A stretch of 64,000 bases of DNA, from positions 1 to 64,000 of the forward strand of contig JAUSNO010000020.1 of assembly GCA_030645915.1 (NCBI GenBank), in the 5' to 3' direction. Below the pieces are notes generated by a model. It did not search any database. It was not told where the DNA came from and saw only the letters and a program-made list of their open reading frames with translations. Position numbers and translations under genes: made by a program. The DNA comes from Undibacterium sp. GTDB lineage: Bacteria; Pseudomonadota; Gammaproteobacteria; Burkholderiales; Burkholderiaceae_D. Positions 57,827 through 64,000 of the stretch are shown here, piece after piece. Numbering within the stretch: the stretch's first letter is position 1; every line of letters begins with the position of its first letter.

Positions 57827-60082
57827 TTATTCGCCCCCTACTTTGGCATTGCGCGCTTGTGCTTCATACAGGCGGAAGTAAGCGCCTTCGCGCGCCATCA
57901 ATTCATCATGGCTGCCCACTTCGACTACCTGCCCTCTATCGAGCACGACCAATCTATCCGCCTTATGCAAGGTGGAAAGGCGATGTGCGATGGCGATCGT
58001 GGTGCGGCCCTTGACCAAATTATCCAGCGCTTTTTGTATCTCTTTTTCAGTCTCTGAATCGACCGACGAGGTCGCCTCATCCATGATCAGGATGCGCGGA
58101 TCGATCAGCAAGGCGCGCGCGATCGAGATGCGCTGACGTTCACCGCCAGACAAACCCTGACCCCGCTCGCCAACCATGGAGTCATAACCCTGCGGCAAGC
58201 GCAAGATGAATTCATGCGCATGCGCAGCCCTTGCAGAAGCGATGATTTCTTCACGCGTGGCATGGGGTTTTCCGTAAGCGATATTGTCGGCAATAGTGCC
58301 GAAGAACAAGAACGGTTCCTGCAGCACCAAGCCGATATTGCTACGGTAATCTGAAATGCCAAAGGACCGGATATCGACACCATCGAGCAAAATGGCACCT
58401 TCGGACACATCGTAAAAACGGCAAATCAAATTGACCAGCGTGCTCTTGCCTGAACCGCTGTGACCGACCAGTCCTATCATTTCGCCCGGCTTGATATTGA
58501 GATTAATGCCGCGGTTGACGGCGCGGTTGCCGTAACGGAAACCAACTTCGCGCAAGTCAATCTGACCTTTGATTTCTTTCGGCTTCACCGGATGAGAGGG
58601 TTCAGGAACACTCGACACATGGTCAAGAATATCAAAAATACGCTTGGCCGCCGACGCCGATTTCTGTGTTACTGAAACAATGCGGCTCATGGAATCGATG
58701 CGGCCATAAAAATTACCAATGAAAGCGACTGCCGCCACCAGCGAACCCACGGTAATTTCATCGTGCGATACTTGCCAGATGCCGAACGCCCACACCACCA
58801 GAATACCCAAATCCGTCAAAAACGATACCGTTGGCGAGAACAATGACCATACTTTATTGAGCTTATCGTTGACGGCCAGATTGTGTTTATTCGCTTCGCG
58901 GAAGCGGGTCGCTTCGCGTTTCTCCTGAGCAAAGGCCTTGACGACGCGGATGCCGGGAATGGTGTCAGCCAAGACATTGGTGACTTCGCCCCAGACCCTA
59001 TCGATTTTCTCAAAGCCGGTGCGCAACTTGTCACGCACCAGATGAATCATCCAGGCAATAATGGGTAATGGCAGCAAGGTGACCAGGGCGAGCTTGGTAT
59101 TAATTTGCATCAAGGCGACGACCGTCATCAGGAACATTAATACGTCGGTCGCAAAATCAAGCAGATGCAAGGACAGATAGACACAAATACGGTCACTCTC
59201 GCTACCAACGCGCGACATCAGATCGCCGGTACGTTTGCCGCCAAAATATTCCAGCGATAGCTTTAATAAATGCTCATAGGTAGTGGTGCGTAAATCAGCA
59301 CCGATGCGCTCGGATACCAGCGCGAGGATGTAGGTTTTACCCCAGCTAAGCAACCACGCCACGATTGCCGACCCTAACAAGCCGCCGATATACAAGGTCA
59401 CTAACTGCGGATCGACATGTTGACCATTTTGGTAGGGAATCAGCACCTCATCCGTGAGCGGCTTGGTCAGGTATCGCGGAATCATGTGCGCTGCAGTACC
59501 GAGCAACATCAAGGTAAAACCTGCCGCCAATTGCCAGCGATACGGCTGCGCAAAACGCCACAGTCTGAACAAGGTCCAGGTTGACGGCGGTGTATAAATC
59601 ACTTTGGTGCAGACCGGGCATTCGTCCTGATCAGGTTCCAGAATTGCCTTGCAACTTGGGCAAATATTTTGTTCGGTATGTTCGACGGGCAAACCGGTGA
59701 GATGACTTTCGAGTTGTTCCTTGAACTGATCGAGCAATCGTATGGCAAGAAGATTTTGTCCCAGAGTGAAGCGCCAGCTCGCTAAACGCCCTTGCTCATT
59801 CAACAATTCCAAATGGCCAACGCCAGCGTGATCATGGTGGCGCAACTGCAAACCTATTGCATAAGCCCAATCGCGCCACACAGTTTCACCCGGGGCCTTT
59901 GCCAGCAAGCGTCTGTCGGTAACGACAATGACACCTTTGACAAAATGCAGGCGCGCATCAAGGTCAACCTCTACCGCGCTTAAAACGTTTTCTCCGCTGG
60001 CGAGCTGCATGCCCACGTCGGAACGCCAAATCTCAGGGAGCGTCACCAGTGATTGATTGGCAATTAATTGTTTAGTTATCAT
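57827..60082 (-). CDS. ABC exporter with N-terminal PH-like domain and zinc ribbon (cyanophycin-associated)
   Basis: 751 residues, a half-transporter with unusual N-terminal additions. Residues ~30-110 read as a PH-like/GRAM module (FVKGVIVVTDRRLLAK), and residues 141-158 form a CxxC-x10-CxxC zinc ribbon. A six-helix ABC_membrane domain (about 180-470) and a full nucleotide-binding domain follow: Walker A LVGHSGSGKSTL, signature LSGGERQR, Walker B ILIMDEATSSVDSETE and the H-loop AIAHRLSTL. Homodimer export is expected, with substrate unknown. The DUF1854 gene is 2 bp downstream. The gene is divergent from the cyanophycin synthetase pair and shares its 334-bp promoter region. Confidence 0.9.
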   Translation of the reverse strand: MITKQLIANQSLVTLPEIWRSDVGMQLASGENVLSAVEVDLDARLHFVKGVIVVTDRRLLAKAPGETVWRDWAYAIGLQLRHHDHAGVGHLELLNEQGRLASWRFTLGQNLLAIRLLDQFKEQLESHLTGLPVEHTEQNICPSCKAILEPDQDECPVCTKVIYTPPSTWTLFRLWRFAQPYRWQLAAGFTLMLLGTAAHMIPRYLTKPLTDEVLIPYQNGQHVDPQLVTLYIGGLLGSAIVAWLLSWGKTYILALVSERIGADLRTTTYEHLLKLSLEYFGGKRTGDLMSRVGSESDRICVYLSLHLLDFATDVLMFLMTVVALMQINTKLALVTLLPLPIIAWMIHLVRDKLRTGFEKIDRVWGEVTNVLADTIPGIRVVKAFAQEKREATRFREANKHNLAVNDKLNKVWSLFSPTVSFLTDLGILVVWAFGIWQVSHDEITVGSLVAAVAFIGNFYGRIDSMSRIVSVTQKSASAAKRIFDILDHVSSVPEPSHPVKPKEIKGQIDLREVGFRYGNRAVNRGINLNIKPGEMIGLVGHSGSGKSTLVNLICRFYDVSEGAILLDGVDIRSFGISDYRSNIGLVLQEPFLFFGTIADNIAYGKPHATREEIIASARAAHAHEFILRLPQGYDSMVGERGQGLSGGERQRISIARALLIDPRILIMDEATSSVDSETEKEIQKALDNLVKGRTTIAIAHRLSTLHKADRLVVLDRGQVVEVGSHDELMAREGAYFRLYEAQARNAKVGGE

Positions 60083-60416
60083 CGTAAAACAAACTCCAGC
60101 TCAAGCGCTCGCCAATGAGAGGCGGGCACTTTAAAATAAAATGAATAAGAGACTTACAACGATATTTGAACCGTTCAACGTAAAACAGGTGCTAAACCAG
60201 CATACGATGTGCCACACCTTGTCACGGGAACAGTAATTTACGGTATTCTATCGGAAGAAAAAAATCAGACAAAAAAACTGACCCACATAATAAGCTGCTC
60301 TTACCAGCAGATAGAAGTATATCAGCAAGGATTGTCAGTAAATTCCTCAAGATACGACGCTTATAAAAGAATTAAGGATAGTCCAACCAACTATCCGGCC
60401 ATGAAAAATTAAATAC
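60083..60416. other. divergent intergenic region between ABC exporter and cphA' genes
   Basis: 334 bp without a convincing gene; a 67-codon frame at 60209-60412 lacks support. It must carry both promoters. A weak sigma-70-like pair (TTGTCA near 60220 and TATTCT near 60245, 19-bp spacer) is visible on the plus strand but not convincing. No regulator consensus was recognised. Confidence 0.4.
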
Positions 60417-62597
60417 ATGACAACGAAGAAGAAAAACATAGAATTTCTCCGTGTAACTCATCTACGCGGACCGAACATCTGGACATATCGCCCTGTAATT
60501 GAAGTGTGCCTCGATATCGGCGAATTAGAAAATTGTCCATCCAATACTTTGCCTGGCCTGTATGAACGCTTGATCGCCGCATTACCTGGCTTGATCGAAC
60601 ATCGCTGCGGGGTCGGCGAACGTGGCGGTTTTCTTGAAAGACTACGTGAAGGCACCTGGGCCGGACATATTCTGGAACACGTTGTTCTTGAATTGCAGAA
60701 CATGGCCGGCATGCGTACCGGTTTTGGCCAAACCCGCTCCACGGGCGAAGCTGGCGTGTACAAAATGGCATTTCGCACCAGACAAGAACAAGTTGGCCGC
60801 GCTGCACTCAACGCCGCCCGCGACTTGCTGATGGCGCTGATTGAAGATCAAGCCTATGACCTCGATGGCAAATTGGCTGAATTACGCGAACTGGTCGATG
60901 ATCTTTGTCTCGGACCCAGCACAGCGCATATCGTTGAAGCAGCGACTGAGCGCCAGATTCCTTCCATACGCTTGACCGATGGCAATCTGGTTCAGCTTGG
61001 TCACGCATCAGCACAAAGACGCATCTGGACCGCAGAGACTGACAGCACCAGCGCAATAGCGGAAAGCATCGCCAGCGACAAAGACCTCACCAAAACTCTA
61101 CTGCAATCGTGCGGCGTACCTGTGCCTGAAGGCAGCCTGGTCAAGAGCGCGGAAGAAGCCTGGGAAGAAGCACAGGACATCGGTGTGCCGGTGGTCATCA
61201 AGCCTTATGACGGCAATCACGGCCGCGGTGTATCACTCAATTTGATGACCGAAGCAGATGTGGTTGCCGCCTACCATCTGGCCGCACGCAAAGGTGATAG
61301 TAAAAGCGTCATCGTTGAACGCTATATCACTGGCAATGAACATCGCCTGCTGGTAGTCGGCAATAAAGTAGTCGCGGCGGCAAAAGGCGAAGCATTATGG
61401 ATTGTTGGCAATGGCAAATCCAATATCATCGAATTGGTCGATAATCAAATCAATACCGATCCGCGTCGAGGCACGGGTGAAGATTCGCCCCTGAACGTGA
61501 TTGCTCCGCAGCACGGCGCAGAACATATTCTGGAGCTGGAACGCCAGGGCTTAACTGCTTATTCGATTCCGCTCGATGGTCAAAAAGTGTTGATACAACC
61601 GAATGGCAATGTCGCCTTTGATGTCACCGATGAAGTCCATCCAGAAGTAGCCAGAGCCGCAGCGCTGGCAGCCCGTATCGTTGGTCTGGATATTGCCGGA
61701 ATCGATCTGGTGGCAGACGATATTTCACGTCCGCTGGAAGAGCAACGTGGCGCCATTATCGAAGTCAATGCCAGCCCAGGCCTATTGGCGCACTTAAAAC
61801 CGGCAGAAGGTACACCGCGTCCAGTCGGTACCGCCATCATCGCCAACCTGTTTGCACCTGACGAAAGTGGCCGCGTCCCCATCGTTGGCGTTGCAGGTAC
61901 ACGCGGTACCAGTCTGATCGCACGCCTGATCGCATGCATACTCAGCGTCAGCGGCAAGCATACCGGCGTCGCTTGCGCACAAGGGTTATTTCTGGATCAG
62001 AGACACGTTGTCAAAACCGATTGCTCAAACTGGGATGCAGGCCAGCGTCTATTACTTAACCGCTCGGTGCAAGCCGCTGTTTTTGAAACCAACGCACGCA
62101 TGATACTCAAGGACGGTCTGGCCTATGACAAATGCACCGTTGGCGTAGTGACCGATATGGACGGGCATGCCGATCTGGCTGAGTTTTATATTACTGAAGC
62201 AGATCAGATGTTCAAGGTGATGCGAACACAAATCGATGTCGTGTTGCCACACGGTGCGGCGGTACTCAATGCAGGCAATCCGCAAGTGGTTGAACTGGCC
62301 GAACTATGCGACGGCAAGGTCATTTTTTACGGTCTGGATGCAAATGCTGAAGCAATCGCCAATCATCGTAGCAAGGGCGAACGTGTCGTGTTCTTGCGCG
62401 ACAACAGCATTGTCCTCGCTAGCGGCAAAGATGAAACAGCTTTACTCCCCTTGTCCTCGCTTAAACCGATCAAAGCAGATCAGCCAGAAACGGTGATGGC
62501 GGCAGTGGCCGCTGCGTGGGCACTGGACATCTCACCCGATTTGATAGGTGCAGGGCTCAGATCATTTGATTCCACACCAAAGAAAACAAGTTACTAA
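60417..62597 (+). CDS. cphA': cyanophycin synthetase-like protein CphA', degenerate and truncated Mur-ligase part
   Basis: 726 residues; active CphA1 is about 870-900. The N-terminal domain (about 1-160) and ATP-grasp domain (about 210-460) look intact: PVVIKPYDGNHGRGVSLN, VIVERYITGNEHRLLVVGNKVVAAAK, DPRRGTGE and IIEVNASPGLLAHLKP. In the Mur-ligase part the P-loop that should read GTNGKT is GTRGTS (residues 494-499, Lys replaced by Thr). The ETARGG-like motif is ETNARM and the expected GDHLG is GHADL. The polypeptide ends at about 726, without the Mur-ligase C-terminal domain. Known role of CphA: the ATP-grasp adds Asp and the Mur part adds Arg. Here the Arg step is probably lost. A second CphA follows by 125 bp. 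Confidence 0.9.
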   Translation: MTTKKKNIEFLRVTHLRGPNIWTYRPVIEVCLDIGELENCPSNTLPGLYERLIAALPGLIEHRCGVGERGGFLERLREGTWAGHILEHVVLELQNMAGMRTGFGQTRSTGEAGVYKMAFRTRQEQVGRAALNAARDLLMALIEDQAYDLDGKLAELRELVDDLCLGPSTAHIVEAATERQIPSIRLTDGNLVQLGHASAQRRIWTAETDSTSAIAESIASDKDLTKTLLQSCGVPVPEGSLVKSAEEAWEEAQDIGVPVVIKPYDGNHGRGVSLNLMTEADVVAAYHLAARKGDSKSVIVERYITGNEHRLLVVGNKVVAAAKGEALWIVGNGKSNIIELVDNQINTDPRRGTGEDSPLNVIAPQHGAEHILELERQGLTAYSIPLDGQKVLIQPNGNVAFDVTDEVHPEVARAAALAARIVGLDIAGIDLVADDISRPLEEQRGAIIEVNASPGLLAHLKPAEGTPRPVGTAIIANLFAPDESGRVPIVGVAGTRGTSLIARLIACILSVSGKHTGVACAQGLFLDQRHVVKTDCSNWDAGQRLLLNRSVQAAVFETNARMILKDGLAYDKCTVGVVTDMDGHADLAEFYITEADQMFKVMRTQIDVVLPHGAAVLNAGNPQVVELAELCDGKVIFYGLDANAEAIANHRSKGERVVFLRDNSIVLASGKDETALLPLSSLKPIKADQPETVMAAVAAAWALDISPDLIGAGLRSFDSTPKKTSY

Positions 62598-62620
62598 CCG
62601 ACTTAAATAGACGCAAATCA

Positions 62621-62649
62621 GTGCGTGCCATATCGATGATATCGCGCAC
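62621..62649. other. hairpin between the two cyanophycin synthetase genes
   Basis: GTGCG (62621-62625) and CGCAC (62645-62649) enclose an ATATC/GATAT pair. No T-run follows. It may limit read-through or stabilise the upstream mRNA, changing the ratio of the two CphA proteins. Confidence 0.3.
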
Positions 62650-62722
62650 GACAAATAACTCAGGCAGCGTCGATTGACGAACAATTTTTTGGCGTAACCG
62701 CCAGCAGATAGGATAAAGGTTT

Positions 62723-64000
62723 ATGGAAGTATCACGTATACGGGCACTGCGCGGCCCCAACCTCTGGAGTCACCATACCGCTGTTGAAGCGCTTGTTACC
62801 TGCACTCCTGCAGAATGTTCTATTGCCGACCTGCCTGATTTTGAAGTCCGGCTGCGCGCGCGTTTTCCAGAAATTGGCCCCCTGCAATCGACCGGCCACA
62901 ATGAAGCCATCGCGATGGCGCACGTGTTTGAACTGGCCACACTTGGCCTGCAAGCGCAAGCGGGTTGCCCTGTTACCTTCAGCCGTGCCACACAGACTTT
63001 AGAGCCTGGTGTCTTTCAAGTCGTCGCAGAATATTCTGAAGAAGCCGTGGGTCGGCTCGCTGTTGAATTGGCAGAAGCCTTATGCGCTGCCGCCTTAAAC
63101 GATACGCCCTTCGATCTGCCAGGCGCCCTCACCCAGCTGCGCGATCTGGATGAAGACGTCCGGCTTGGCCCATCGACAGGCTCTATCGTTGATGCGGCCA
63201 TCGCCCGTAATATTCCGTTCCGCCGCCTCACCAATGGCAGCCTCGTTCTATTTGGCTGGGGTAGTCGCCAGCGCAAAATACAAGCGGCCGAAATGGATGG
63301 CACCAGCGCCATCGCAGAGGCCATCGCGCAGGATAAAGAACTCACCAAAAAACTGCTCGATGCCGCTGGCGTTCCCGTGCCTTTGGGTCGTACCGCCATC
63401 GACATGGATGATGCATGGGCAATCGCCTGCGAAATCGGCTTGCCGGTGGTGGTCAAGCCAAAAGATGGCAACCAAGGTAAAGGTGTCACGGTCAACGTCA
63501 CGACACGCGAACAACTCAATGCAGGCTATGTAGCCGCAGCTGAATTCAGGGATGACATTCTGGTAGAGCGCTACCTGCCCGGCAATGATTTCCGTTTACT
63601 GGTGGTTGGCAATAAGCTGGTTGCAGCCGCGCGACGCGATCCTCCGCAAGTGGTTGGCGATGGCCAACATTCTGTGCGCGAACTGGTTGATCAGGTGAAT
63701 AAAGATCCACGCCGCGGCACTGGCCACGCTACCTCGCTGACCAAAATCCGTTTTGACGATATCGCTTTGGCCAGTTTAGCCAAGCAGGGCTATCAGGCTG
63801 ATTCAGTGCCGCCAAAGGGCAAGCGCGTCATCCTGCGCAATAACGCCAACCTCTCTACAGGCGGATCTGCCACCGACGTCACTGACGACGTGCATCCGGA
63901 AGTCGCCGCCAGCGCGGTCGCGGCTGCGCAAATGATAGGCCTGGATATTTGCGGCGTCGATCTGGTTTGCGACAGCGTATTGAAGCCAATCGAAGAACTC
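62723..64000 (+). CDS. cphA: cyanophycin synthetase (3' end outside window)
   Basis: The frame opens at ATG 62723 behind AAAGG and runs to the right edge (426 codons seen). It aligns in layout with the gene before it: RIRALRGPNLWSHHTAVEAL at the start, LGPSTGSIVDAAIARNIPF, the ATP-grasp PVVVKPKDGNQGKGVTVNV, ILVERYLPGNDFRLLVVGNKLVAAARR, DPRRGTGH, TDVTDDVHPEVAASA and GLDICGVDLV. The Mur-ligase part is not visible, so whether this copy is a full CphA1 cannot be stated from the window. It is probably in one operon with cphA'. Confidence 0.93.
   Translation, partial: MEVSRIRALRGPNLWSHHTAVEALVTCTPAECSIADLPDFEVRLRARFPEIGPLQSTGHNEAIAMAHVFELATLGLQAQAGCPVTFSRATQTLEPGVFQVVAEYSEEAVGRLAVELAEALCAAALNDTPFDLPGALTQLRDLDEDVRLGPSTGSIVDAAIARNIPFRRLTNGSLVLFGWGSRQRKIQAAEMDGTSAIAEAIAQDKELTKKLLDAAGVPVPLGRTAIDMDDAWAIACEIGLPVVVKPKDGNQGKGVTVNVTTREQLNAGYVAAAEFRDDILVERYLPGNDFRLLVVGNKLVAAARRDPPQVVGDGQHSVRELVDQVNKDPRRGTGHATSLTKIRFDDIALASLAKQGYQADSVPPKGKRVILRNNANLSTGGSATDVTDDVHPEVAASAVAAAQMIGLDICGVDLVCDSVLKPIEEL

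Noticed and set aside
60209..60412. 67-codon frame directly before cphA'
   Set aside because: No ribosome site, no homology recalled, and it lies in the divergent promoter region.

Overview
The window reads as chromosomal DNA of a Gram-negative betaproteobacterium of the order Burkholderiales, most likely Oxalobacteraceae (Herminiimonas/Undibacterium/Janthinobacterium-like). This is inferred from familiar gene neighbourhoods: hemC-hemD-hemX-hemY, nadE-glnB, ftsK-lolA-rarA, divergent hrpA/argA, and a tandem cyanophycin synthetase pair beside a DUF1854 protein and an ABC exporter. I see no insertion sequence, prophage, CRISPR array, rRNA or tRNA gene. The window is gene-dense and most genes are housekeeping or environmental-sensing genes.

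Layout. 0-3 kb: the tail of an EAL phosphodiesterase gene and a LytS/LytTR two-component pair. 3-9.3 kb: an iron-siderophore receptor with a Fur box, two small secreted proteins, an ALDH7-type dehydrogenase and an orphan solute-binding protein. 9.3-20.4 kb: rarA-lolA-ftsK, trxB, an Smr protein, glnB-nadE, a FemAB-like protein, a membrane Ser/Thr kinase and ppa. 20.4-27.1 kb: the hem cluster, divergent trpS behind a terminator-containing leader, and a YcaQ-type glycosylase. 27.1-33.1 kb: a PAS-rich histidine kinase, an exported M3 peptidase, a hemerythrin and a membrane-anchored receiver protein. 33.3-42.7 kb: hrpA/argA, yggX, a HAD hydrolase-malate synthase operon and a divergent LysR regulator. 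42.7-57.4 kb: two chemoreceptors, a cold shock protein, a beta-CASP nuclease behind an FNR-type promoter, a CapA-like protein, a ferredoxin, an SCP2-like protein, a methyltransferase, cysB, a type Vd patatin, a fumarylacetoacetase-like protein and a GNAT acetyltransferase. 57.4-64 kb: the cyanophycin locus, running off the right edge.

How genes work together. HemC and HemD make uroporphyrinogen III, with HemX and HemY as accessory membrane proteins. LolA, FtsK and RarA are co-transcribed envelope, division and replication-rescue genes. NadE and GlnB link glutamine-dependent NAD synthesis with nitrogen sensing, and the cyanophycin genes store nitrogen as Asp-Arg polymer. Malate synthase with the upstream HAD enzyme suggests C2-acid (glycolate/glyoxylate) use under the LysR regulator.

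The most unusual points are: (1) a 726-residue CphA-like protein whose Mur-ligase P-loop has lost its lysine and whose C-terminal domain is missing, paired with a second CphA and a divergent exporter carrying PH-like and zinc-ribbon modules; (2) a promoter, a 15-residue Trp-containing leader ORF and an intrinsic terminator in front of trpS; (3) hrpA and argA start codons only 12 bp apart, with a perfect TATAAT placed to give a leaderless argA mRNA; (4) a class II FNR-like promoter driving a TTG-initiated beta-CASP RNase-like gene; (5) a palindromic repeat family around a conserved ATCCATGCGGGTTT core; (6) a LytS kinase with GIHI repeats in its periplasmic part.
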